The notes beneath the pieces were generated by a model. That model was not told the origin of the DNA and did not search any database. It saw nothing but the letters and a program-made list of their open reading frames with translations. Of a stretch of 64,000 nt of DNA, positions 18,174 to 25,817 are shown piece by piece. Numbering within the stretch: the stretch's first letter is position 1; every line of letters starts with the position of its first letter. This stretch comes from Ascidiaceihabitans sp029251465 (lineage in GTDB: Bacteria > Pseudomonadota > Alphaproteobacteria > Rhodobacterales > Rhodobacteraceae): NCBI RefSeq assembly GCF_042932805.1, contig NZ_CP170633.1, positions 186,001 to 250,000 on the forward strand, read 5' to 3'. Made by a program: the position numbers and the translations under genes.

Positions 18174-19118
18174 ATGAAAATCGGTTTTATTGGTCTCGGT
18201 AATGTCGGCGGCAAGCTTGCTGGCAGCCTGATCCGGAACGGCGAAGACGTCACGGTCTTTGATTTGAACGCAGAATTTGTGACTGCAAAAGTGGCTGAGG
18301 GGGCCAAGGCTGGTGACAGTGCGGCGCATGTGATGCAAATCTGCGATGCGGTCATCACCTGCTTGCCGAGCCCGGCGGCCTGCGATGCAGTGGTCGCAGA
18401 GATGCTGCCCCACGTCGGCCCCGGTAAAATCTGGATGGAAATGTCGACCACGGACGCAGAAGAGGTCAAACGCCTTGCAGCCCTTGTGATTGCGGCGGGT
18501 GGCGAAGCTGTTGATTGTCCGGTTTCAGGTGGTTGCCACCGTGCCGACACCGGCAACATCAGCATCTATGCGGGGTGCACGCGTGCGACTTTCGACAAAG
18601 CACTGCCGATCCTGACGCACATGGGACGTCGAATTTTGCACGTGGGCGAGGTGGGTATTTCATCGACGCTGAAGGTGATGACGAATTATTTGGCCACGAT
18701 GAATTTGCTATCCGTTTGCGAGGCGTTGACCGTGATGAAGGCGGCGGGCATGGATCTGGGCATGACCTTTGAAGCGATTTCGATGTCGTCGGGCACGTCC
18801 TTCGTACATGAAACTGAAAGCCAGCTGATACTGTCAGGCAGCCGCGATGTGAATTTCACGATGGATCTAATTCAAAAGGACATCGGACTATTTCAGGCCA
18901 TCGCCGATCGCAATAATGTTCCGTTGGAACTGTCGCCTTTGATGATCGAAATGATGACGGACGGGCAAAAGCGTTACGGCATGCGTGCGCAGTCTGATCG
19001 CATGATCGAACGGCTCGAAGAGGCGACGGGTCTGTCGATCACAGCGCCCGGTTTTCCGACCGAACTGGTCGACGATGAACCCGAAGAGCGCGGCTATGAG
19101 GTGGTCCCAAAACGCTAA
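18174..19118 (+). CDS. NAD(P)-dependent beta-hydroxyacid dehydrogenase (3-hydroxyisobutyrate dehydrogenase-like)
   Basis: From ATG 18174 (GGGAGAA upstream) the product has 314 residues; the longer open frame upstream is non-coding. The Rossmann motif GFIGLGNVGGKLAGSL, the substrate motif DCPVSGGCHRADTGNISIYAG (usually DAPVSGG) and the catalytic Lys in STLKVMTNYLATMN identify the beta-hydroxyacid dehydrogenase family. The substrate is not determined by sequence: 3-hydroxyisobutyrate, tartronate semialdehyde and related acids are options. It stands alone between a divergent gene and a small membrane protein gene. Confidence 0.88.
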   Translation: MKIGFIGLGNVGGKLAGSLIRNGEDVTVFDLNAEFVTAKVAEGAKAGDSAAHVMQICDAVITCLPSPAACDAVVAEMLPHVGPGKIWMEMSTTDAEEVKRLAALVIAAGGEAVDCPVSGGCHRADTGNISIYAGCTRATFDKALPILTHMGRRILHVGEVGISSTLKVMTNYLATMNLLSVCEALTVMKAAGMDLGMTFEAISMSSGTSFVHETESQLILSGSRDVNFTMDLIQKDIGLFQAIADRNNVPLELSPLMIEMMTDGQKRYGMRAQSDRMIERLEEATGLSITAPGFPTELVDDEPEERGYEVVPKR

Positions 19119-19180
19119 CGCCCTTGTGGCGCAGCCCCGATCAAGGGTAGGTGGCGCGGACTGACAAAAAGGAACGCATC

Positions 19181-19654
19181 ATGAGCGACGAGGTTATTGG
19201 AACTGTGTACGCCTCTGCCGGACGGCGGATGTTGGGCATCGTGTCGCTGGCGTTCTTGGGGATTTTGTTGATTTACCTGTGCTTGGCAAAGCCACCGTCG
19301 TTGCTGGGTCAGTTGTTTTTGCTGATCATTGGTGCCGGATCGCTTTGGCTGGCGGATAAAATGCGGCGCGCCACGTCGCACGTGATCGAGCTGACCGAGA
19401 CCGAAATTCGCGACAGCAGCGGCATTGTCATTGCGCGGATCGAGGACATCGTCAGTATTGATCGCGGATTTTTTGCGTTCAAACCGTCAAACGGTTTCCT
19501 GTTACGCACCAAAAAACCCGAAACGCGTGTGTGGCGTCCGGGTCTTTGGTGGCGCATTGGTCGCCAGATCGGGGTCGGTGGTATGACACCGGGGCATCAG
19601 ACCAAATTTATGTCCGAGATCATTGCCGCGACGATCGCGCAGCGTGATCTTTAA
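19181..19654 (+). CDS. Two-helix membrane protein with PH-like cytoplasmic domain, function unknown
   Basis: From ATG 19181, behind AAAAAGGAAC, the product has 157 residues. Two membrane segments (residues about 15-35 and 42-58) precede a soluble beta-rich part (VIELTETEIRDSSGIVIARIEDIVSIDRG) that resembles bacterial PH-like domains. No enzymatic motif is visible. It converges on the TadE-like gene, overlapping it by four bases. Confidence 0.75.
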   Translation: MSDEVIGTVYASAGRRMLGIVSLAFLGILLIYLCLAKPPSLLGQLFLLIIGAGSLWLADKMRRATSHVIELTETEIRDSSGIVIARIEDIVSIDRGFFAFKPSNGFLLRTKKPETRVWRPGLWWRIGRQIGVGGMTPGHQTKFMSEIIAATIAQRDL

Positions 19655-20223
19655 TCGCTCCACAGAATCTGTGGTGAATAGCGCGGGCGCGTAAAGACGA
19701 AATTTACGATTTCGTGGTCAGATAGCCCAGTGTTGTAAGGCGGATTGTATTTCACAAACGTCTCCACAACCATAATCCGTTCGTTGTGCGGCATGATTGG
19801 CAGGCGGGTGTGCCAGTTGGAAATGTTGTTGTTCTTTAGCTCAGGCACCCAGCCTTTGGTTTTCGACCAGTCACGCTTGTAGATATTGTTGTCGGCGTCG
19901 AATTTAACGCTGGTGATACGGATGGATGTGTCTGTGACATTTTCGTTGGTCAAATAGGCCAGCAGTTCTTGTGTGCCGTTCAGAAATGCCTGATCAATCA
20001 GAGCAGTCTCACGTGAGATCATGTCGCCAATCGTAAACGCAGCCTTTTGGTTCAGCGAATGCTTGCGATAGGCGTCAAAGATCGAGAACAGCGTCAGAAA
20101 GGCCCAGAACAACATCGGCAACAAGATCATCATTTCGATGGCGATACTGCCGTCTTCGTCGCGGGAATATCGCTTGACCCAATGGCGCAGTGTTGCGCGT
20201 TTCCAAGTGCGTTTATGTTCCAT
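19651..20223 (-). CDS. TadE/TadG-like pilus assembly protein with pseudopilin-type N-terminus
   Basis: I start it at ATG 20223 (190 residues); the open frame runs further upstream but overlaps the preceding gene. The N-terminus reads RDEDG then SIAIEMMILLPMLFW: a Gly, five residues ending in Glu, then a hydrophobic helix, as in prepilin-like substrates of TadV peptidase. The rest is an extracytoplasmic domain with no other motif. It is the third gene of the tad-like operon, its start overlapping the stop of the previous gene by one base. Confidence 0.8.
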   Translation of the reverse strand: MEHKRTWKRATLRHWVKRYSRDEDGSIAIEMMILLPMLFWAFLTLFSIFDAYRKHSLNQKAAFTIGDMISRETALIDQAFLNGTQELLAYLTNENVTDTSIRITSVKFDADNNIYKRDWSKTKGWVPELKNNNISNWHTRLPIMPHNERIMVVETFVKYNPPYNTGLSDHEIVNFVFTRPRYSPQILWSD

Positions 20224-20759
20224 TATTGTGGCTCCTGCACAAAGGCCGAGACAGACACCATTTTGGCACGTCCGGAACCGTCTTTGGTAAACGAATGCCC
20301 CAACCCGGACGTCGGAAAGACGGGTTTGAACATGTAGCACGCGCGCAGCAGCATGGTTTCGTGGTCCAGGCCGTTCGAGAATGCCTGCAATGGTGTCACG
20401 GGCTGTGAAACATCCACACAATCCGCAGACCCGCCGAACCCGTTAAAGTTTCTCATGTCGATAGGGTTCATCGACAAACGCAGCGTGTTTTCGCAATCGT
20501 TGGGCAGACCAGAGTAGTCGCAGATCATCTGCTTTAGGTTCTGATGCGTGTAGTTCGCACCTGTGTTCAGGCGAATGTTGCGCACGGTCATATCGACACC
20601 GCGGTCAAGAAACACTTGACGCATTGAGTAGATGCCCATTTCGACAGAGGTCATAAACATAGTGAAGATCAGGGGCACACCGAGCGCGAATTCAACAATC
20701 ATCTGGCCATCTTCATTGCGCCCGAACCGCTTGATGCGACTTAGGAATGTCTGTTTCAT
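20223..20759 (-). CDS. TadE family pseudopilin
   Basis: The product is 178 residues. After a basic leader (MKQTFLSRIKRFGRNEDG) comes QMIVEFALGVPLIFTMFM, the TadE motif with Glu five residues after the processing Gly. Four Cys residues in the extracytoplasmic part may form disulfides. TadE proteins are minor pseudopilins needed for assembly of Flp/Tad adhesive pili. It overlaps tadG by four bases, so translation is coupled. Confidence 0.85.
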   Translation of the reverse strand: MKQTFLSRIKRFGRNEDGQMIVEFALGVPLIFTMFMTSVEMGIYSMRQVFLDRGVDMTVRNIRLNTGANYTHQNLKQMICDYSGLPNDCENTLRLSMNPIDMRNFNGFGGSADCVDVSQPVTPLQAFSNGLDHETMLLRACYMFKPVFPTSGLGHSFTKDGSGRAKMVSVSAFVQEPQ

Positions 20760-22201
20760 TGGGTCAACCTCAGTTGGTTAATTTGGCTGGCGATGGCCTT
20801 GAAGGCTTCGGAAATTTCGACCCCTTCGACACGGAAGAAATGGCTAGGCGACGAGGCGCAGTTGGACATGACCGTTGCGCTGTAATCGCTCACTTCAAAC
20901 CCGACGGACCAGATCACAATGCCTTGGTCTTTGGCGGCTGTGCAGATGCTAGACAGCATGCCATCGGCCTGTGATGCGCTGTACTTCGTGTATTTCCAGT
21001 TGTCGTGCTGGGAATAGTGCACGTAGCGGTTCAAATACCATTGCAGCGGATACTTGTTCCAATGCGCATAGTGGCTGGGGTTGGCATAGTACCAAGGCTG
21101 AATGCGCTCGGTGCTTACGTTTTGCCCGTCTGTCATCAGCAGGATCGTTTTCAGGGTCTCCACGTCATCGTAATTGGCAGGGCGGGCGGCAAAAATACCG
21201 TCAACTTTTCCATCGAGCGTCAAGGCTTGGGTCACCGGACGGAACGCCGGATCGAGCAACGCGACACCCCATTTCATACCAAGGTGGATCGAAGTGTTGG
21301 CCCGTGACGTATATTTGTCGATCGTGGTCTTCAAACCTGAGTTGTCCTGAGACAAAGGCACGATGCGTTCGTAGGTTTGACGCGGGCAGCCCGGGTTCTG
21401 GATCGTGTTGTAGTTACGACTGCTCCCGTTTTCAAAGTTCTGCATTTGCGGGTACGCTTTGGCCAGATTGATGCCGGGCGTGTTGAAGTCGGTGGTGTCA
21501 AAATCGATGCAATGTGAATAGCTATGCAGTTCTTCACTGAGCAGCTCATTGAAGATGTCGGGGCCGATATTCACCTGCGCGGTGTAGGGCACCAGCGACA
21601 CCGAAATCAAATCTGTCGTTTCTTCGCGGATGACCTCGCTTACAAACGACTTGGCGGCTTGTTTGAGGTTACTCATCTTGTTGTTCCAGTACATCGAACC
21701 GGAAATATCCAAAACCATCGAGATTTCGACATTCGAAATCCGCTCTTCTGCGGTGCTGCGGGCAGGCACGCCCAATTCGTCAACGCCAACCAAACGCATA
21801 AAGCGTGTGGGGGTGACAGTATTGGCGGTCAGGTTCACGGTGCGGTAGTTCAGCCCTTCATCCACGGTCACGGTGGACAGGTAGGACGACATGCCGGCCT
21901 TTTCGAAATAGTCGTTTACCACGGCTTCGGGATCTAATGTCTGATCCAGATCGGCCCCGGCCAAAACAGCGCGATCGCTGATGTTTTGTAGACGTGTGCG
22001 CTCCATTTCGTTGCGCATCAAATCGACGCCAATGCCGCCGACCATTAGCATCATCATCAGCATCATGATGGCAAAGATAGTCACAACGCCGTCTTCGTTA
22101 CGCCCAAAATGTTTGAGCATAAACACCAGATCAGGTGTCGTTAGCTTGTCTTTGCAGCCCGACGTAGAGCAGTCCGTTTTGGTCTGTTTCAGCGCAAACA
22201 T
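20756..22201 (-). CDS. TadG-like pilus assembly protein with von Willebrand factor A domain
   Basis: The product is 481 residues. A leader RNEDG and a long hydrophobic helix (FAIMMLMMMLMVGGIGVDLM) precede an extracytoplasmic VWA domain whose metal-ion site is complete (VLDISGSM, then later Thr/Asp in LLMTDGQN). Position five after the processing Gly is Phe, not Glu, so it may not be cleaved like its two neighbours. It heads the three-gene pilus operon and starts about 150 bases downstream of a perfect CtrA-type box. The major pilin and the secretion ATPase genes are not in the window. Confidence 0.87.
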   Translation of the reverse strand: MFALKQTKTDCSTSGCKDKLTTPDLVFMLKHFGRNEDGVVTIFAIMMLMMMLMVGGIGVDLMRNEMERTRLQNISDRAVLAGADLDQTLDPEAVVNDYFEKAGMSSYLSTVTVDEGLNYRTVNLTANTVTPTRFMRLVGVDELGVPARSTAEERISNVEISMVLDISGSMYWNNKMSNLKQAAKSFVSEVIREETTDLISVSLVPYTAQVNIGPDIFNELLSEELHSYSHCIDFDTTDFNTPGINLAKAYPQMQNFENGSSRNYNTIQNPGCPRQTYERIVPLSQDNSGLKTTIDKYTSRANTSIHLGMKWGVALLDPAFRPVTQALTLDGKVDGIFAARPANYDDVETLKTILLMTDGQNVSTERIQPWYYANPSHYAHWNKYPLQWYLNRYVHYSQHDNWKYTKYSASQADGMLSSICTAAKDQGIVIWSVGFEVSDYSATVMSNCASSPSHFFRVEGVEISEAFKAIASQINQLRLTQ

Positions 22202-22583
22202 GATGAGCTTCCATTTGTTTCAATTGCAACGGGGAAACCCATTGCGTCGAAGCATTTGATGACGTCCAAATGTGTCGTGAATCGGGCCAAAACGGGATAT
22301 GTCTATGATTTCTCGGTCGAAACGCAGACAATCCAGCGCATTTCTCAACATTGTTAACCTATCGTTAATGAATTGCGTCAACCCTGAGTAGATCGAGTGA
22401 AAACAGGTGTTTTCGAAGACTAATTTGTCCCAAGACGGAGCTGGCCCTGAATTTGGAATACTGATTTTCTTAAACTGCCCAAAAACTCGGCATTTTGTCT
22501 CGCGCTCGTTAACGATCTCGGCATAGGTTGTGGATATTGACTGACAGAACGTCGAGTCGAAATTACTCAGAAGGAGAAATCGG
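22202..22583. other. 382-base intergenic region between tadG and glutamate dehydrogenase
   Basis: This is the longest gene-free stretch in the window and is relatively AT-rich. It holds divergent promoters, the CtrA-type box at 22354, a palindrome at 22399-22414 (GAAAACA, GG, TGTTTTC), a 10-base palindrome TCGTTAACGA at 22506-22515, and the AGAAGGAGAAA ribosome-binding site of glutamate dehydrogenase. No open frame in it looks like a protein and no RNA family was recognised. Confidence 0.7.
22354..22368. promoter_or_regulatory. CtrA-type binding site
   Basis: TTAACCTATCGTTAA matches the alphaproteobacterial CtrA consensus TTAA-N7-TTAA exactly. It is 153 bases upstream of the tadG start on the minus strand. 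CtrA controls pilus and motility genes in Caulobacter and in Rhodobacteraceae, so regulation of this pilus operon is a reasonable inference. Confidence 0.65.
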
Positions 22584-24014
22584 ATGAGTGCCCCCCAAGA
22601 GCCCAGCTTTCGCGAAAGCGTAGATATGATGTTCAACCGTGCCGTTGCACTGATGGACCTGCCGCCCGGGCTAGAAGAAAAAATCCGCGTCTGTAACGCC
22701 ACCTACACTGTGCGTTTTGGCGTGCGATTACGGGGCCAAATCCAAACTTTCACAGGATATCGTTCGGTTCACTCTGAACATATGGAACCTGTCAAAGGCG
22801 GTATTCGCTTTTCCATGGGCGTCAATCAGGACGAAGTCGAAGCGCTTGCGGCCCTGATGACCTACAAATGTGCGCTGGTTGAGGCTCCGTTTGGTGGATC
22901 CAAAGGCGGGCTGTGCATCGATCCACGTCAATATGACGAACATGAACTTGAGCTGATCACACGGCGTTTCGCCTATGAGTTGATCAAGCGCGACCTGATC
23001 AATCCATCCCAAAACGTACCGGCCCCGGATATGGGCACGGGCGAACGCGAAATGGCTTGGATGGCGGATCAATACGCGCGGATGAACACGACAGACATCA
23101 ACGCCAAAGCCTGCGTCACAGGTAAACCGCTGAACGCTGGTGGGATCGCCGGTCGGGTCGAGGCGACGGGGCGTGGTGTGCAATACGCCTTGCGCGAGTT
23201 CTTTCGCGATCGTCAGGGTGTTGAAAAAGCCGGCCTTGATGGCACGCTTGATGGTAAGCGCGTCATTGTTCAGGGGCTCGGCAACGTGGGCTATCACGCC
23301 GCGAAGTTCCTGAAAGAAGAAGACGGTTGTGTCATCACCGGTATCATCGAACGGGACGGGGCACTGACCAGCGCCAAAGGTCTGGACGTGGATGCGGTTC
23401 AACATTGGATTGGGGCGCATGGTGGTGTCGCGGGTTATCCGGATGCGACATATGTCGAAAATGGCGCAAAGGTTCTGGAAGAAGACTGTGACATTCTGAT
23501 TCCAGCGGCACTTGAGGCTGTGATCAACCTAGGCAACGCGGCGAACGTCAAGGCACCCTTGATCATCGAAGCTGCCAACGGTCCGGTCACTGCGGGCGCA
23601 GACACGATCCTGCGCGACAAAGGCACAGTGATCATTCCAGACATGTACGCCAACGCCGGTGGTGTGACGGTGTCCTACTTTGAGTGGGTCAAAAACCTGA
23701 GCCATATCCGTTTTGGCCGCATGCAGCGCCGCCAAGAAGAAGGGCGTCACCAGTTGGTTGTCGATGAACTGGAGCGGCTCAGTGCCGATTCCAAGATCGG
23801 TTGGGAACTCAGCCCTAACTTTAAGGAACGCTATCTGCGTGGCGCCGACGAACTGGAGCTTGTGCGCTCGGGCCTGGATGATACGATGCGGATTGCCTAC
23901 CAATCCATGAGTGAAATCTGGCACGGACGCGAAGACGTTCAGGATCTGCGTACAGCTGCATATCTGGTGTCCATCGGCAAAGTCGCAAGCAGTTACCGCG
24001 CCAAAGGTCTGTAA
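22584..24014 (+). CDS. gdhA: Glutamate dehydrogenase (Glu/Leu/Phe/Val dehydrogenase family)
   Basis: The product is 476 residues. MTYKCALVEAPFGGSKGGL contains the catalytic Lys region, PAPDMGTGEREMAWM the catalytic Asp region, and GLGNVGYHAAKFL the NAD(P)-binding Rossmann motif. It interconverts glutamate and 2-oxoglutarate plus ammonia. GxGNVG rather than a dedicated NADP motif slightly favours NAD. It has its own promoter region and a strong terminator, so it is monocistronic. Confidence 0.93.
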   Translation: MSAPQEPSFRESVDMMFNRAVALMDLPPGLEEKIRVCNATYTVRFGVRLRGQIQTFTGYRSVHSEHMEPVKGGIRFSMGVNQDEVEALAALMTYKCALVEAPFGGSKGGLCIDPRQYDEHELELITRRFAYELIKRDLINPSQNVPAPDMGTGEREMAWMADQYARMNTTDINAKACVTGKPLNAGGIAGRVEATGRGVQYALREFFRDRQGVEKAGLDGTLDGKRVIVQGLGNVGYHAAKFLKEEDGCVITGIIERDGALTSAKGLDVDAVQHWIGAHGGVAGYPDATYVENGAKVLEEDCDILIPAALEAVINLGNAANVKAPLIIEAANGPVTAGADTILRDKGTVIIPDMYANAGGVTVSYFEWVKNLSHIRFGRMQRRQEEGRHQLVVDELERLSADSKIGWELSPNFKERYLRGADELELVRSGLDDTMRIAYQSMSEIWHGREDVQDLRTAAYLVSIGKVASSYRAKGL

Positions 24015-24049
24015 TTTGGCTTAACCAGAAGACAACTGGTTGCTGTGAT

Positions 24050-24082
24050 ACGGCGCGCCTTTTCAAGGGCGCGCCGTTTTTT
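24050..24082 (+). terminator. Rho-independent terminator of glutamate dehydrogenase
   Basis: ACGGCGCGCC and GGCGCGCCGT form a perfect ten-pair stem around an eight-base loop, followed directly by six T residues. It lies 36 bases after the gdhA stop. Confidence 0.95.
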
Positions 24083-24204
24083 GTAGCCAAGACAAAGTCG
24101 CCCATAGGCTTGTTCCGGTCGAAAACCGATTGTTTCTCTGTTCATTGCGTAGTTATCTCGCCTCTATGGGCTGGTTGAAATCCGGCGGCACTGGGGGACA
24201 AGTG

Positions 24205-25458
24205 ATGCGTTTTTCCGGACTACGTGTTCTGAAAGAAGGCTTAACAGGCAACAAAGGGTGGTCACCGCATTGGCGCGATCCTGAGCCCAAGGCAGAGTAT
24301 GATGTGATCATCATTGGCGGCGGCGGGCATGGTCTGGCGACCGCATATTATCTGGCCTCGCAGCACGGCATTACCAATGTTGCCGTGTTGGAAAAGGGAT
24401 ATCTTGGCGGTGGCAATGTTGGTCGCAACACCACAATTGTGCGCGCGAATTACGGCCTGCCTGGCAATTCCGAATTCTACAGCCATTCGCTGAAGCTGTG
24501 GGAAGGGCTTGAGCAAGAGCTTAACTATAATGTCATGCATTCGCAGCGTGGTGTGATCAACCTATTCAATTCTGACGGGTCCCGGGATGCGGCGGCGCGG
24601 CGTGGCAATGCGGTTATTGGTCAGGGGGATGACGCTGTCCTGATGGACAATGCAGACGTGCGTAAAATGCTGCCTTATCTTGATTTCGACCAAACCCGGT
24701 TTCCGATTTATGGCGGTTTGTATCAACCTCGTGGCGGCACTGCCCGTCATGACGCAGTCGCTTGGGGATTTGCGCGCGGCGCCGATCAGCGCGGTGTAGA
24801 TTTGATCCAGCAATGCGAAGTCACCGGTATTGATATCGTCGACGGCGTGGTCAAAGGCGTGCAAACCACACGTGGCGCAATCCGCGCGAAAAAGGTCGGG
24901 ATTGTGGCCGCTGGCCGCTCTAGCCAAGTTGCGGCGATGGCGGGCATGCGTTTGCCAGTCGAAAGCCACGTTTTGCAGGCGTTTGTCACAGAAGGGGTGA
25001 AGCCAGCCATCGACCATGTCATCACCTACGAGGCGGGTCATTTCTATATTAGTCAGTCGGACAAAGGCGGTTTGGTCTTTGGCGGGTCGCTCGATTTGTA
25101 TTCCAGTTATGCGTCGCGGGGGAACCTGCCCATGGCCGAACACGTCATCGAAAGCGCGGTGACGCTGATGCCGTCCATCGCCAAAGCCAAGGTTTTGCGC
25201 AGTTGGGGCGGGATCATGGACATGTCGTCTGACGGGTCGCCGATCATCGACAAAACCCACATCGACGGGCTCTATATCAACTGCGGTTGGTGTTACGGTG
25301 GGTTCAAAGCGACGCCTGCATCGGGCAACACATTTGCGCATCTGATGGCGACGGGCAACCCGCACACGGCGGCCGTGCGGCACCGGATGGACCGTTTTTC
25401 AACAGGCGTGGGTTTGATGGACGAAGAGGCAACCGGCTCTCAACACAATCTACATTAG
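24205..25458 (+). CDS. soxB: Sarcosine oxidase subunit beta
   Basis: I start at ATG 24205 (GGGGGACA upstream), giving 417 residues, the normal length; 25 more codons upstream are open but lack similarity. The FAD motif YDVIIIGGGGHGLATAYYL is near the N-terminus, and the His that binds FMN covalently is in GGTARHDAVAWG. The C-terminal GGSLD and DGSPIID segments fit the family. This is the catalytic subunit of heterotetrameric sarcosine oxidase, which demethylates sarcosine to glycine with oxygen and tetrahydrofolate. First gene of soxBDAG. Confidence 0.95.
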   Translation: MRFSGLRVLKEGLTGNKGWSPHWRDPEPKAEYDVIIIGGGGHGLATAYYLASQHGITNVAVLEKGYLGGGNVGRNTTIVRANYGLPGNSEFYSHSLKLWEGLEQELNYNVMHSQRGVINLFNSDGSRDAAARRGNAVIGQGDDAVLMDNADVRKMLPYLDFDQTRFPIYGGLYQPRGGTARHDAVAWGFARGADQRGVDLIQQCEVTGIDIVDGVVKGVQTTRGAIRAKKVGIVAAGRSSQVAAMAGMRLPVESHVLQAFVTEGVKPAIDHVITYEAGHFYISQSDKGGLVFGGSLDLYSSYASRGNLPMAEHVIESAVTLMPSIAKAKVLRSWGGIMDMSSDGSPIIDKTHIDGLYINCGWCYGGFKATPASGNTFAHLMATGNPHTAAVRHRMDRFSTGVGLMDEEATGSQHNLH

Positions 25459-25479
25459 CGTTTGGGGATGACGATGGAT

Positions 25480-25512
25480 GCCTCCGGCGGGAATATTTGG
25501 GATCAGAACAAA
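25480..25512 (+). repeat. Short dispersed repeat, copy A (most complete)
   Basis: GCCTCCGGCGG is followed by GAATATTTGGGATCAGAAC and AAA in the 86-base gap between soxB and soxD. The second half recurs at 38332-38350 and 57803-57823. From memory, short intergenic sequences beginning with CCTCCGGCGGGA and a TATTT stretch are common in Rhodobacteraceae genomes. Confidence 0.6.
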
Positions 25513-25544
25513 ATTGGGCAGCGCGCCCGATCAGGAGAAGTGTA

Positions 25545-25817
25545 ATGCGGCTGCCATGTCCGATTTGCGGTGAACGCGACATTCGTGAATTTTACTATCA
25601 GGGTGCAGCTGTGGCATTAGATCGCCCCGATCCTGAGGCTTCGGCTGACGCGTGGCTGGACTACGTTTACTTGCGCGACAATCACCCGGGGCCGCTGCGC
25701 GAGCTGTGGCATCACGATGGCGGCTGTTCTGCGTGGCTGGTCGTGACCCGCAACACGGTAACGCACGAAGTGTTGGGCGCTGAACTGGCGATAGATGCAA
25801 AAGGGGCGCGCACGTGA
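25545..25817 (+). CDS. soxD: Sarcosine oxidase subunit delta
   Basis: From ATG 25545, behind AGGAGAAG, the product has 90 residues, the usual size. The zinc ligands of the family are present: CPICG near the N-terminus, and His and Cys in LWHHDGGCSAW. It is a structural subunit of the heterotetramer. Its stop overlaps the GTG start of soxA by four bases. Confidence 0.93.
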   Translation: MRLPCPICGERDIREFYYQGAAVALDRPDPEASADAWLDYVYLRDNHPGPLRELWHHDGGCSAWLVVTRNTVTHEVLGAELAIDAKGART

